Assembly (NCBI GenBank): GCA_964019425.1
Contig: OZ025804.1
Span: forward strand, 620,001-684,000
Direction of reading: 5' to 3'
From: Flectonema sp. DT1601
Taxonomy: Eukaryota; Euglenozoa; Diplonemea; Diplonemida; Diplonemidae
DNA: 64,000 nt
The notes beneath the pieces are model-generated. The model did not search any database. It was not told the DNA's origin and worked only from the letters and a program-made list of their open reading frames with translations. This document shows, piece by piece, positions 41,016 to 52,090 of the stretch (the first letter of the stretch is position 1; each line of letters starts with the position of its first letter). Position numbers and translations under genes: made by a program.

Positions 41016-42293
41016 ATGGCGGAGTTGAAGAGAAAGAGAAAATACCCAGCAGGGGGGGTACCAGGAGGAGTTAGGACGTACCCACCGGGGATGAGTGGAT
41101 CGTTGATTCCTGCAGGAGCTCCAACAGGTGCGAGACATCATCAAACACATCATCAAATATTTGGAGCAATGAGTACTCAATCAGCACTGACTGGTATGAG
41201 ACCTTCTTCTTATACATATCCAGCTCAAGGTCACGTTAATATGAATGGTCATCATGCTGTCTCTCCACAGTCAGCTTCGAATAAAATTCTCGAATTCGCT
41301 GGAAATGGTCATCACATCGGCGCTGTTTCCACAACTTATGGAGCTGCCTCTGAACAAGGTCGTCGACCTACGATGGAGGATGTTCATCACGTTGTGAGAG
41401 ATGTTTATCCTTCTGGTGAGAAGGTTTCTCTTTTCTTTGTATGTGATGGTCATTCAGGAAAACATGTTGCTGATTTAGTTGCTGTACTTCTACCACAAGT
41501 ATTGCAAGAGTGTGAATGTCAGAGGTTACTTTCTGATCCAGCTACTATTTTGAGAGATTGTTTTGTTGCTGTTGACAGAGCAGTCTTTAGAAAAGTTAGA
41601 GGACGTGATGGAGGAGCAACATGCACAGCAGCAGTCCTGTCTGGTGCAACGTTATGGATAGCGAATCTTGGTGATTCTCGTGCTGTAGCATGTGAGGGAG
41701 GTTCAGCGATTCAGTTAAGTAGAGATCACAAACCATTTGATACTTCTGAAGCCCATCGAGTTGAAAGCTGTGGTGGATTCATTGCCTTTGGAAGAGTCGG
41801 TGGTTGCCTTGCTATCACCAGAGCATTTGGAGATTTTGAACTAAAAGGAGGTGACAGAGTTCTTAAAGATGTTAATATTCCAGTTTCAAACACCCCTGAG
41901 ATCTCAAAGTTCACGATGACTTCAAATACAGAATTTGTTATAATCGCGTGTGATGGTGTTTGGGACGTTCTCTCATCACAGGAAGCAGTCACGATAGTGA
42001 GACGTGACATATCAAAAGGTGTCAATATGGCTGCAGCGACTCTTGTCCGAGCAGCCATTGAAAAGGGATCTTGTGATAATGTTACAGTTTTGATCGCAAA
42101 TTTTGCGACTAGCTCTTCGCATCATTCTTCACCTTATCATAATACTAGTCCGGCAACACACCATCATTCATCGCCTTATACTCATCAAAAACCAGCAACA
42201 GCTATTAATCCAAATCGTTTGGGTAACACTCAACCTCATAATCCTGCGACAGCTGTTCGACCGATTCGTAATGTTGTGAGACGTCCATTTTAA
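41016..42293 (+). CDS. PP2C-type (PPM) Ser/Thr protein phosphatase
   Basis: 425 residues, single exon. The catalytic domain spans about 105-370. Motifs in order: RRPTMEDVHH (metal-binding Asp), FFVCDGHSGKHVA (DGH metal site), LWIANLGDSRAV, LSRDHKPFD, GGCLAITRAFGDFELK, PEI, FVIIACDGVWDV (third metal Asp) and GSCDNVTVLI (last Asp). All metal-binding acidic residues are present, so it should be an active Mg/Mn-dependent phosphatase. The N-terminal ~100 residues are basic and Gly/His/Ser-rich; the C-terminal ~55 are His/Ser/Pro-rich and disordered. No membrane or targeting segment. Subfamily and substrate unknown. Confidence 0.9.
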   Translation: MAELKRKRKYPAGGVPGGVRTYPPGMSGSLIPAGAPTGARHHQTHHQIFGAMSTQSALTGMRPSSYTYPAQGHVNMNGHHAVSPQSASNKILEFAGNGHHIGAVSTTYGAASEQGRRPTMEDVHHVVRDVYPSGEKVSLFFVCDGHSGKHVADLVAVLLPQVLQECECQRLLSDPATILRDCFVAVDRAVFRKVRGRDGGATCTAAVLSGATLWIANLGDSRAVACEGGSAIQLSRDHKPFDTSEAHRVESCGGFIAFGRVGGCLAITRAFGDFELKGGDRVLKDVNIPVSNTPEISKFTMTSNTEFVIIACDGVWDVLSSQEAVTIVRRDISKGVNMAAATLVRAAIEKGSCDNVTVLIANFATSSSHHSSPYHNTSPATHHHSSPYTHQKPATAINPNRLGNTQPHNPATAVRPIRNVVRRPF

Positions 42294-44320
42294 TTGTTAT
42301 CGTTGTGGTTGAGATTGTGGTCGGTAAGTCCTTTTTTCAAAGGACACATAAATGATATTCAACAACCCTTGTCAATTATCCCATGAAAAAGGAGAGATTA
42401 CTCCTAGAGTCAACATGTTTAGCCGAAAGGGGGGGTTTTTTTTTTTTTTTTTCCTTCTTATTCTCTCCCGCTGTTTCGTTTTTGAGCATTCTTGCTTTTT
42501 TTTATCATAAGCCCAGAACCCTTAACGTAATATCGTCGGCTACCTGTTAGGATGTTCTTGATATCTGTTCTCTCCTGGTTTTTTTAATAATAAAAAAAAA
42601 AAAAAAAATGAAAAGACTTTCTCTTACACTATGTTTAGAAAGCACGGATAAGAAACGATTTAATCGTTATTGAAGTTTGCTGTAAAATTGCAGTCAGTCA
42701 GCAACGGATAGTACTTAAGAGGGTTCTGATCGATGTGCTTTTTAGCATAGTTTTTTAAACCCCACTTTTTTTTTTTTTTTTTTTTTTTGAAAACCTACAA
42801 GTCTACACAATTGTTTAGAAAAACGACCACAGTCACGGCCTTGTGGAGAATTTCACTAAAAACCTTCGGCTCCGTTTTTGGGCAGCTGTTTTCTGAAATC
42901 CACGGCAGCGCAGTCAGTGGTAACATTCGTCTTAGGAAACTTGTTTCGAAGGTGACAGAGAGGGAGAGAGAGAGAGCTTTCCCCTTTTTTTTTCATTCTT
43001 TTTTTTTCTTCTCGAAATTCGCTTTCTTTGGTACAATTTTATTTTTCTCCCGTTTTTTTTCATATTTTCCACCAAAAAAAGTAAAGAAACAAATGGAAAA
43101 GAAAAAAAAAAAAAAAAAAAGGAAAAGGAAAAGGAAAAAAGTCTATAATAAGCAAAGTATGATGTGCAGCCTTATAGTCATAGTTGTCTCTCTTCTCTAG
43201 CCTCATTGAACAAAAAAAAAAAAAAAAAAAAAAAAATTGCTAATCGCGTGTGATTCACGTTGTAGCAACGCTCACTTATAGGTCAGGTTTTTTATTGACG
43301 TTGTAAAGTAACATTTCCCCTATTTTTTTAAAATTTTTTTTATTTTATTTTGTTTTGTATTTATGTTAGCGATTCCGTAGTTCCAAAAAAAGCAGCAGAG
43401 GAAATATTCTGCACTGAGAGTACGGTTTCTCTTCTTCGAGTTGTGGGGATTGTATACGTTGCGATTTCTCTCTTTAATTTCCGTAACAAAACCGATTCTG
43501 GGGAAACTGTTGCATGCAGCCGATGTTCCCCAACTAGTTTTTTTTTTTAAAATTTTATTGTTAGTTTTTATTATTATTATTATTTTTTTTTTTTTGCAAA
43601 AATGCGAGCAGCTGGTGACTTCGATATTGTAAGATAGGTCCTTGTGACTTTTGTTTATTTTTTTTTATTTTATTTTTTTTTTGCAAATGATAAGTATGTC
43701 TTTATTTCATGCTTTACCCTAACCTGTGGAGTTAGCAGCGCTTGCTTGTTGTTAATTGTTGTGAGTTCCCTTGTGGGATTATTCGTAACCGACTGTTGGT
43801 GTCCTCACTTGGCGAAAATTTATTTAGGTTAATTCCAGTAATTTTTTTTTGATGTTGAATTTTTTGTTTTTTTTCGCCCCCCCTTTTTTTTCTTCTTCTT
43901 ATCGTGGGGTAAAGGACATCACTGAGAAAAAGTGCTGATAACGCTCTGACCGTTGGCCCCTTCAATTGAGGAAGCTAAGGAAAAGTGTCCGCCGATTTAC
44001 TACTTGAATAAAACGAAGCAAGAAATGTAGTCGTTGAGTGTTGATCTTACCCTACTCTCATTCTCTTCCTGTAGTGAGTTTTGCCAACAAGAATTTTTTT
44101 TTTTTTTTTTTTTCATCCTCTTTTTTTTCCTCTTTAGTATCATATTACTGTGTTTACTTTACCCTTTTGTTTTCCCCCCTCCAATTTTCTTTTCTTGCTT
44201 GTTATCAGTCTGGGTACTGTTTCTGTGAGTTGCCCTCCAAGCAGCATGTAGCAGGGACTGGTTTTCTCAATTCACTTTTTTTTTTTTTTTTGATTAGTGC
44301 TATAAATTGCCCTCCTTTTT

Positions 44321-44352
<32 letters not shown>

Positions 44353-44640
44353 TATGTATCAGCCATTCCGCCAAATATAGTCAAAAGCAGGACTTTTTTT
44401 TTTTAGTACCATAAAAAAACCTGCTGTGCAATCCCGATAAATCCGTGAGCCACCGTCACGCATAACTCCTCCTTGACCGACTCACTAATGCTGGGAGTGT
44501 ACCTACTGTATTAATATGCAGCGCATGCCATTTTCACTTTAATTCGGATGATATTTTGAAGATTCAGGGAGAGTCGGGTCGAAAATGGGTGGCTAAAAGC
44601 TAAACGTAGAACGTTCCTGGTTGGCTCTCGAGATAGCCAA

Positions 44641-44681
<41 letters not shown>

Positions 44682-45394
44682 CATTTCCGCGGATGAAAAA
44701 TACATACACGATCGAGCAAAATAGACCCGACATCGACTTTGTAGCAGTTGGAACACAACAATGCTTATTTGGGTCCATATTTGGTAGAGTGACTTATACA
44801 TAAAAAAAAAAATATAAAAAATAATTACCTTATTCAGCTTTAATAAAACCCAAAAAAAAAATAAAAAAGTTTGATGACATCACGAAAGGTATTTAAAAAA
44901 AAAAAAAAAAAAAAGAGCGGAAGAGGGTACGTGAGCCCATGCTTCTTCTTTTTTTTTTTTTTTAAAATTTCCTTTTCTTTCTCTTGTGCAGTAAATAACG
45001 CTAAAAAAAAAAAACTCCCCTTCTACCCCTTTTCGTAGTAATTAAGTTGTATTCCCACCCAAAAAAAAAAAAAAAAAAAAAGAAAAAAAAGAAAAGAAGC
45101 ATAATTCTGTCCTGTTGAGATTCACGGAGTAGTTAAATTATGTATTTTTATTTTTTTCCCTTTTTCCAGCCTATGCAAGAACCATGCTCACGTAACAGGG
45201 AACAGCCCAAAGCCTGAATCCGAAAGGAATTGTGGTGCAAGCTATTGTGGGGATCTGGTGGTATCATCCTAACAAGATTAAAGTCAACTCAAAGTGGTGT
45301 AATAATGTGGTAAAAATAGCTTTCCCTTTTCGTTAATTTTTGATGTTTCTTTTTTTTAAATTACAATTCTAAAGTAAATTAAAAAAAATAAAAA
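42294..45394. other. 3.1-kb gene-free stretch
   Basis: Dominated by T and A runs, including T(39) at about 44643-44681. Short frames are poly-Phe or poly-Lys. An AGAGAG microsatellite lies at 42958-42975 and AAGGAAAAGGAAAAGG near 43122. No tRNA, rRNA or repeat family recognised. The last part (45121-45394) includes CTTTTTCCAG ending at 45170, a possible acceptor for the next gene. Confidence 0.45.
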
Positions 45395-45985
45395 ATGCTT
45401 CGATTCATTTGTTTTACCATTACACTATGTGTAGCAGCAGGTGTCTTACCGGGTAATAAAGATCTTCCTCCGTGGAAACGATTTACTAGAAAAGAAGAAA
45501 CAATAAGACAACTGAAGTGTAGTGTTTGTCTTTGCTTTATCGAAGATGCGATGGCACATCTTCAAATTATTGATGAATTGAGGGGAGTTAATGCAAACGA
45601 AAACGATATCTTTCCTTTAATGAAGCAGATGTGCGTATCGGGAGAAGAGCAATTTTGGGCACTGAAATGGACAGAATGGGGATTGACAGAACCGAAATAC
45701 TTCAAACGTTATGACATCGATGTTCTCGATAAACAAAATCAACAAGTTGCTCGTCATCTTGGTGAGGATCCTCCAGATTCATACTTTGGAACTGATGAAC
45801 AAAAAGCATGGGCGAAAGACTTCTTTCTCAAAACATGTGATGACATCTACAAAATGACCGAAGATAAGTTAGTCCCCTGGGTTCGATCCCGTGAGACTCT
45901 TGCTTTTCCAAAACACTGTCCTCTTGAAGAATGTAAAAACGAACTTCCTCAGTTTCTTCAAAAGTTCACTCCTGACGAGTTATAA
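45395..45985 (+). CDS. Secreted/ER-lumen Cys-rich protein with C-terminal PDEL (saposin/canopy-like)
   Basis: 196 residues, single exon. A signal peptide covers about 1-19 (MLRFICFTITLCVAAGVLPG). The mature part has paired cysteines spaced like saposin-fold proteins: CSVCLCF (~43-49), MC (~80), TCDDIY (~150) and CPLEEC (~178-183). The general layout, CxxC then a distant CxxxxC and an acidic tail, resembles the canopy/DUF3456 ER proteins. The last four residues PDEL resemble a retrieval signal. A folding cofactor or glycoprotein chaperone in the ER is my guess; the family assignment is tentative. Confidence 0.6.
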   Translation: MLRFICFTITLCVAAGVLPGNKDLPPWKRFTRKEETIRQLKCSVCLCFIEDAMAHLQIIDELRGVNANENDIFPLMKQMCVSGEEQFWALKWTEWGLTEPKYFKRYDIDVLDKQNQQVARHLGEDPPDSYFGTDEQKAWAKDFFLKTCDDIYKMTEDKLVPWVRSRETLAFPKHCPLEECKNELPQFLQKFTPDEL

Positions 45986-46210
45986 TTAATTATTTCGAGG
46001 ATTAGTCTCTCCTCGTCTCATTTATTCAGCTGACGATACTGATTTGACGGGTATCCATATTCTCTCTCTCTCCCCTTTCTCCCTCCCGTATATTCTTTTT
46101 TTTTTAAAACTTAATTTCTTAACAAATATTTTGCAATGAGTAGTGTTGTTTTATATATTATATGTTTGTATAAAATTTTCTAACTAAAAGCTGAGCTGAT
46201 TAACAACAAC

Positions 46211-46750
46211 ATGAGTACCGCTAGTACAGAGGAACACTTACTGAAGCTCAGAGAGCATCAGGAGCTGTTGAAGGAACAAATCAGAGCAGCAGAAGCTCGT
46301 GTAGTCGAATACAATGAAGAGGCAACACGTGCGGCAAGTTCATCACCAGGACAGCAATCGGTGCGATATTATCAGAGGAATGGACATGATTCAGAAAGAG
46401 AAGACTTTGACCCGAGTCCCAGAAGAGAACGATACGAGAAGTCACCAAGACACCCTGACGACTTCACTGGAAGAGTGTTATGTGTTGCCAATATTGACGA
46501 CCCACTTAGTGAACGTGAAATACCAGCACCTCTCAGTAGTAAGTCACCACATCGAAGTGAATGTTCACCCTCAAGAATTAATGTAAATAACTTCGATATT
46601 TCTAAGTTCGAGCATTCATCTCCCAGCACTCGGCAGACTCGTGCAGGTCTTTGGACCTCTCCTGCAGAATCATCTCCTCAGAGGTCGTATGCTAAGGCCT
46701 ATCGTTCGTATGGTAACACTGAAAGACCTGTTCCTCCTCCCATGCGTTAA
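46211..46750 (+). CDS. Short coiled-coil protein with Ser/Pro-rich tail
   Basis: 179 residues, single exon. Residues 5-45 form a Glu/Leu/Arg-rich coiled coil (LLKLREHQELLKEQIRAAEA). The rest is disordered, with repeated S-P and SPR sites that could be kinase targets, and ends RPVPPPMR, a Pro-rich SH3-like ligand. No family recognised. The coding status is supported by non-repetitive composition and an ATG in a good context after ACAACAAC. Confidence 0.55.
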   Translation: MSTASTEEHLLKLREHQELLKEQIRAAEARVVEYNEEATRAASSSPGQQSVRYYQRNGHDSEREDFDPSPRRERYEKSPRHPDDFTGRVLCVANIDDPLSEREIPAPLSSKSPHRSECSPSRINVNNFDISKFEHSSPSTRQTRAGLWTSPAESSPQRSYAKAYRSYGNTERPVPPPMR

Positions 46751-47942
46751 ACATAAATACGATTCGTTTTGGGATTGCAGAAGCCGACAGAGACAAAAAG
46801 TTGGACTCGACCATATTAAAGTAGGTTTGGAATGGTTTGTTTTTTTGATTCGAAATTTTTATTTTTATTTTTGTACTAATTTTTCCGTTCCCCATTTTGT
46901 TTACTGCGCATAATTCTTTCTTTTTTTTTTTTTTTAAATGGAACCTGTTTTTTGATATAAACAACTAAGCTGGTGGTGGTCTAGTTTGTTAGAGAAATGG
47001 GAATATTCAAAAAAAAAAGAAGAAAAAAAAAAAAAAAAAAAACAACAAAAACCGAACTTTATGGTTGCTCATGAACCCTTCTTTTCCTATTGTATCTTTT
47101 TTTTCCAGAACCCCGAAAAAGAACTTTAAAAAAAAAAAAAAAAAAAAAAGAGAGAGAGAAGGAAAAAGTTCTTCCTCTTTCTATCCCACGTATTCTTGTA
47201 TCTTGTTTTGTTATGTACCGTGCGAAGGTGGGTTGCCAGTTATTTTTAATCACGATCCGCTGCAGTTTAAAAAAAAAAAAAAACCCTTTTACGAAATAAA
47301 TTCGATTCGTCAAGCGCGAAGAGAAAAATTTAAAAAAAATTTAAAAAAAAAAAAGAATTACCTATATGTCGAACGGTATTATAAATTACAAATTAATTTA
47401 TAATATTCAAAAAAAAGTATTGTTATAAATATGATTAAAATTACTATTATCCCATCCCCTTGAGGCAAAAACCAAATGTTAAATTATCGTAAACATTTAA
47501 CTGAGGCTGAGTTAATCATCAACTATGGTCGAATACGTATCTTTAACAGATAGTTAAATTATTGTTTTATGTTGATTCAAGTATTCTACCTCCTGAAGAT
47601 GGGATGTTTCCGCGATCGTTTGTTGTCGCGAGAAGATGGAATGTGTATATTTCTTTTTTTTTTATTTTCATTATTTCGTTCCCAACTTGTGCTTTTTTGT
47701 GATGAACCTTCCTACTGGTAACCGAAAAGACATTCTCAGCGGATGTTGTCACCACTAATATCTACGAAAAATGTGTACTAATGTGTCAATATTTATGTAA
47801 ACGTCAATCTTCCTTCCCATCAATCAGGTTGAGTAATTTGCTTAAACAGAAATGATATCTGTCGAGTATTCAACTAAAGCGGAGATCTACATTTAAAGTT
47901 TCACACAGTAATACCTCCATCTTCCCCAATTCAAAAAAAATT
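46751..47942. other. Intergenic
   Basis: Homopolymer-rich. TTTTTTTTCCAG ends at 47108. A weakly repeated AATTTAAAAAAAATTTAAAAAA block lies near 47327. No gene supported. Confidence 0.45.
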
Positions 47943-48233
47943 ATGGAGGTCACAGATGTTAAAATAGCCGTTCCACTTCACAATGTTATTATAACACATA
48001 AAGTAGCTCAAACTGGTAGTAGTTTGGTTGTAGAAGTAGGACCTGGAGGAATGATGTTAGCGGGAGTGACCCTATCGGTTGTGTTGTCGTTATCTCCAGG
48101 CATATTATCACCGGATGTAAAGACAGTGAGTTCATTTGGTAGATGGGTATCAAGAATAGCTCTGATAGCCACTACTTCAATGACTATTTATGGAGGTTTA
48201 CGATTAGCTGGTAGAATCTCACCATCTGTTTGA
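47943..48233 (+). CDS. Small protein with two predicted membrane segments
   Basis: 96 residues from ATG at 47943. Hydrophobic stretches lie at about 33-56 (VGPGGMMLAGVTLSVVLSLS) and 70-88 (IALIATTSMTIYGGLRLAG), joined by a short loop with basic residues. The size and two-helix layout recall small mitochondrial inner-membrane or ER proteins. No orthologue recognised. Single exon; the next gene begins 118 bases after its stop. Confidence 0.5.
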   Translation: MEVTDVKIAVPLHNVIITHKVAQTGSSLVVEVGPGGMMLAGVTLSVVLSLSPGILSPDVKTVSSFGRWVSRIALIATTSMTIYGGLRLAGRISPSV

Positions 48234-48351
48234 TGTTGTAGTCTAACCTGATTCATGTTTACTTGTATGACTTAAAGTTGTTTATTTATTTTCTTACAGG
48301 CCAACAGCCGCGTTGGATTTATAATATTAAAAAAACAACGAACTCTTAAAA

Positions 48352-50616
48352 ATGAGCTTGAGCGGCAGCAGCTCACTTTCGGTTAAGAAAATGGACTCAA
48401 TTGCTGGAGTACCCAAAGGAGTTAAGTTTGTTGAGGAAGACGTATGTTCCTTACTTTCTCTCATTCGTCTTTAGTGTTAAACAGGAAAAAAAAAAAAAAA
48501 CATACAGATTGAGAAAACTGCCACAACCTCAGCCCCATCAAATTTTGGTAAGCGCAGAGAGAGCATGGCTACAAAAGCCTATCATCAGGCGTTGATCAAT
48601 AAAGAATATTCTGCCAAGGGTGAGAAGGAGATGGCTGAACTTCGTTCTGATAATCGAGATCTGGTATGAATTGTTTCATTTTAAAAGAAAAAGGGAAAAC
48701 CTCTAATCTGAACACAAAAGTTTCCGGAAGTTTCAGAAGACAAGGCCGGTTGGTGCTTCCATAACAACCACCACCTTGAACACTACAGAGCACCTTACAC
48801 GGTGTGTAGTGTTCTCAGACCAACAGAAGGGGTTGGATGGCAGACACCACCTTGACGGATGTCGTGTTACACCAAGCGTTGTGTGTCAAACACATCGTTA
48901 ACAACGTAGTGACGCAGACGAAGATTCACAACAGGAGTGCATCCACCGTTGTGTGGAAACTAGCGAAAACAGAGTGCAGAGAAGAAGCACTACAGTACCT
49001 GCGGGAGATCAAGCAGACTTATGGGCCAGACACTCATAAGTATCTCCTGGACACGAGGAGGCTTGGAACGCCTACTGGCCCGAAGACGTACCCCGCTGGG
49101 GAACATACACCTCCAACACAGCTGAGAGTGTAAACGCGATTTTTCGCGAAACGCGACAGGGTAGTCTCTTGTCGGTCTTGAAGACGACGCGGTGCTGGAC
49201 TGCCGACACCTTTGCAAAGCGAAGGTGTCTACATGTGAGGAGGTCGAGGGAGACAAACCAGTTCCGGCAGTTGAAAAAGTTGTGCGGAAGAACTCCACCG
49301 AGGCGTCCTCGTCAGCAATCACCCTGTTATCGGAGAATGTCTGGGAGGTGCGTAGGACCCGATCGAGCGTAGTGCGACTGGAGGAGGGGCTTGTCGTTTG
49401 TGAGTGCCCTCAGTATCGGAGATTCAATCTTCCATGCACTCATGCTATCAAGGTGCTGATACATCAGGGGCACAATATACTAACACATTCCACTGCCTTG
49501 CCATCCTTTGTTATGATGGATAACTTTCGCCAATGATACTTAGCTACCGTGATTCCTGGTGAACAGCAACTCTACGTATCGGATGGCACAAAACCTTCTG
49601 TTGTGAAAAAAGGTGTTGGGAGGAGGAAGTTGAGGATAAGAAACAACGGTGAAACTCGAGCACTCAAGTGTTCTAACTGCGGTCTCGCATCACACAACCG
49701 CAGGACGCGCCCAATGCCTCCCAAGACATCGTCGAAGCCTGCAACTAAGAAGACAGTTGCTTCTCCTCTAACATAAAAATATTTTGTATAAAGTTGGCGG
49801 TTTCGGAAGCTTTTATATTCGGATTAGGTTTTCCCAAATAAATTAAACAAACACACAAAAATCACCCAACAGGAAAACTTCGTGAACAACAAGTCAAACT
49901 TCATTGAGTCTTTTAATTTCAAGTTAGACGCCTTCTCAAATCGACTTCGTGAGGTCATCGCCACCAAGAAAGCTGCCAACAAACTTCTTGGGATTATTGG
50001 AAAAAAGAGGAATTTTGGTTTCAAGTTTACAAAAGAAGAAGAACATCTTCTACATGGACCGTCGATAATGCAAAAATTAGGTCCATCAGCAATCTTAGAA
50101 CACGCGAGGAACAGCCGAAGTGTTCAGTGTGAAGAGATTGTTGGAGAAGCGTTCAGAAGTAAGCTTATCCCTGGTGACAACAGAGTTATGATTCCATCAT
50201 GTGGAAGAGCAAGACGAGTGAAGGAAATCAGAAACGGAATAGATGACATGCACCGAACTGGTGAGTTGCCAAAACTTAAAAACAGACCAACAACTGCACT
50301 GTCCACGTGGGAAAAGGTGACGAAAACCTCAAAAGAAACCTGTCGGATCACTAAGACAATCCCAAGTAGGGTTTTAGTCGTTACTGGTCCTGTTGATTAT
50401 AACAAGCTACTTACACAACAAAGAAATCTTCAGGAGGAATTAGACGCCAAACATAGTAATTATGTCAAAATGATGTCAGCTTATGACAGTATTCAAAATA
50501 GAATTCAACGAAGGTTTTCAATGTTATTAAAAACACCCTTATCATCAGATGCGATGGAGTGTGTTAACGCCGCCTTTGATGCGGAAAAAGAACTGAACGA
50601 GTTGCCTCCGATTTAA
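48352..50616 (+). CDS. Host gene of unknown function with a Mutator-type element in intron 2
   Basis: Exons 48352-48441, 48508-48663 and 49873-50616 give 329 residues, all junctions in phase 0. The N-terminus is Ser-rich; exon 2 is basic and helical (RRESMATKAYHQALINKEYS); exon 3 has charged helices and a late coiled coil (LLTQQRNLQEELDAKHSNYV). No family recognised. Intron 1 is 66 nt. Intron 2 is 1,209 nt, of which 1,143 are the inserted element. Without the element it would be ~66 nt, the same as intron 1. The acceptor is A/C-rich (ATCACCCAACAG). The protein may be cytoskeletal from its composition, but this is weak. Confidence 0.7.
48693..49835 (+). mobile_element. Mutator-like (MULE) element remnant within a host intron
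   Basis: The ends GGGAAAACCTCTAATC (48693) and its complement GATTAGGTTTTCCC (ending 49835) belong to the same family as 37104-38273. Flanks AAAGAAAAA and AAATAAATT agree at six of nine positions, so a 9-bp target duplication is possible but decayed. The interior has the C-terminal part of a MULE transposase on the + strand, the same orientation as the host gene. The catalytic DDE half is missing, so it cannot be autonomous. Confidence 0.8.
48840..49775 (+). pseudogene. C-terminal fragment of MULE transposase with SWIM zinc finger
   Basis: Pieces in successive frames: LAKTECREEALQYLREIKQT; WNAYWPEDVPRWGTYTSNTA with ESVNAIFRETR (49055-49185), the W...R.G..TSN..ES.N signature of MULE transposases; then a SWIM finger VCECPQYRRFNLPCTHAI (CxC...CxH) near 49400-49450; and a terminal knuckle CSNCGLASHNRRT whose last Cys is lost. 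At least two frame changes (near 49055 and 49185) and an in-frame TGA at 49534 disrupt it. Confidence 0.75.
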
Positions 50617-51058
50617 TGTAATCGGGTCCTCCGTCAAAATGGAAGAAAGAATATCATTTCCCACGACTTTCTCTTCTATTTTTGTTTTTTCGAATTTGTG
50701 TAGCCAACCCCGCCAACACTTTGTTCTGTGTTGTGCCTTCCTCTGCCTCTTTTTTTATTACTGCTTTTAGTTGTCGCCAGTACTTCACCAGGATATCCTT
50801 TCTAGGATAATTCTTTTGGTAGTTTCTTATTTACACCAAAACCTACTCTCAAGCTGTGCTGTGTCTAGTTAGGAAGGATGGAAGACTTGTGACCCGTAAT
50901 TTCTTTTCTTCCAAATCAGATGTAAAAATGGAGAATGCGAATAGAAAAACCTTGTGTAGGAAGCTGTAAAAGTTATTATTTTATTTTATTTTTTTTCTCC
51001 CCCTTTTTTTCAACAGATTTCTTTTTTAGAGAAAAAAACAAAGAAAAACAAAACAAAA
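50617..51058. other. Intergenic
   Basis: Mixed sequence then T-rich (50985-51010) with TTTTTTTCAACAG ending at 51017, a candidate acceptor 44 bases before the next start codon. Confidence 0.45.
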
Positions 51059-51967
51059 ATGGGTAACGTTATTACCCTGATTAAGAAGATATCCCTAACA
51101 TCGTACAGCGTCACAGTCAGCGTCTGTGTTGATAGGCAGTACACCTTAGCGTCTGACCTGAAATGCGCAGCTTTTGTGAAGGACGGATCCGTCGATTACA
51201 GTTCTATTAATTGGAAGCCACAATATGCCACTCATTTCGTGTCTATTCCGAAGCTTGATATTCAAGCGATCAACGACATGGACACTATGATGTATGATGC
51301 TTTGGGAAACATGATTCAAGCTGACACCAGATACAAAATTAAATGTCATGTACGTTATTGGTATAATGGAAATCAAAAGAACGCTTATGAACACTGTACA
51401 TTCAGAACTCATCCGGTTCCAGGATGTGTTTCAGGTGTTGCGATTGCAGTCAATGGAAATAATCCAGAAAATCTCCCTGTTCATGGTCCACTTACTAGTT
51501 ATGCACAAGTGTTGGATTTTAATGATGTGGATTACTCAAGTTTTCATAAAGACATTCATGGATTGTTCGCATACGAGTTCCCTCATCCTACTCCACGTGA
51601 CATGGATATCGTTCTGACCTGTTGTGAGGGAACTGAATGCGTCTTTTGGCTTTCTTTATATCGCTGTATTGAATGCACAGGTGAGAAACCTGATGGACTA
51701 GCGACAGAGTTACTACTACGAGGATGGGATAGCGGTTCTTGTTCTCCACGATTTGATGATACTTTTGAAACGACCGCTTTTCATAAAAAGATCGATGCGA
51801 CTGACGGTACAGAGACGGTTATCATTCCTTCCAAGTATAGAGAAATTATTATAATGTTCGGTATTGATGGTCATTGTCCTGAAGACTGGTGTATTAAACC
51901 AACAGGTGCCTTTCCTACTGGACAAAACTGCGACGATGTTGGATGTCCAAGTGACTGCGCTCCGTGA
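51059..51967 (+). CDS. Cys-rich protein with possible N-myristoylation signal
   Basis: 302 residues, single exon. MGNVIT has Gly2 and Thr6, as in N-myristoylation sites, and there is no signal peptide. Composition is soluble with alternating hydrophobics, likely beta-rich, with cysteine pairs clustered in the middle and at the end (TCCEGTEC, RCIECTG, GHCPEDWC, CDDVGCPSDC). An internal PVPGCVSG and HGLFAYEFPHPTPRDMDI stand out as ordered segments. I recognise no family. Cysteine pairs could hold metal if cytosolic. Confidence 0.6.
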   Translation: MGNVITLIKKISLTSYSVTVSVCVDRQYTLASDLKCAAFVKDGSVDYSSINWKPQYATHFVSIPKLDIQAINDMDTMMYDALGNMIQADTRYKIKCHVRYWYNGNQKNAYEHCTFRTHPVPGCVSGVAIAVNGNNPENLPVHGPLTSYAQVLDFNDVDYSSFHKDIHGLFAYEFPHPTPRDMDIVLTCCEGTECVFWLSLYRCIECTGEKPDGLATELLLRGWDSGSCSPRFDDTFETTAFHKKIDATDGTETVIIPSKYREIIIMFGIDGHCPEDWCIKPTGAFPTGQNCDDVGCPSDCAP

Positions 51968-52090
51968 AACAGATTTTCAATCACATCTACAACTCTTGTC
52001 TTTGTGATGAGATGTACATATTTAAAAAAAAAAAAAAACTTCCATTCCTTTTCCCCATATCGCTGCAGTTTTTCCCCTTTACGGATAAGC

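Noticed and set aside
45880-45900. B-box-like GGTTCGATCCC
   Set aside because: It lies inside the coding frame of the PDEL protein (VPWVRSRE) and has no A box at the right distance, so it is a chance match and not a tRNA.
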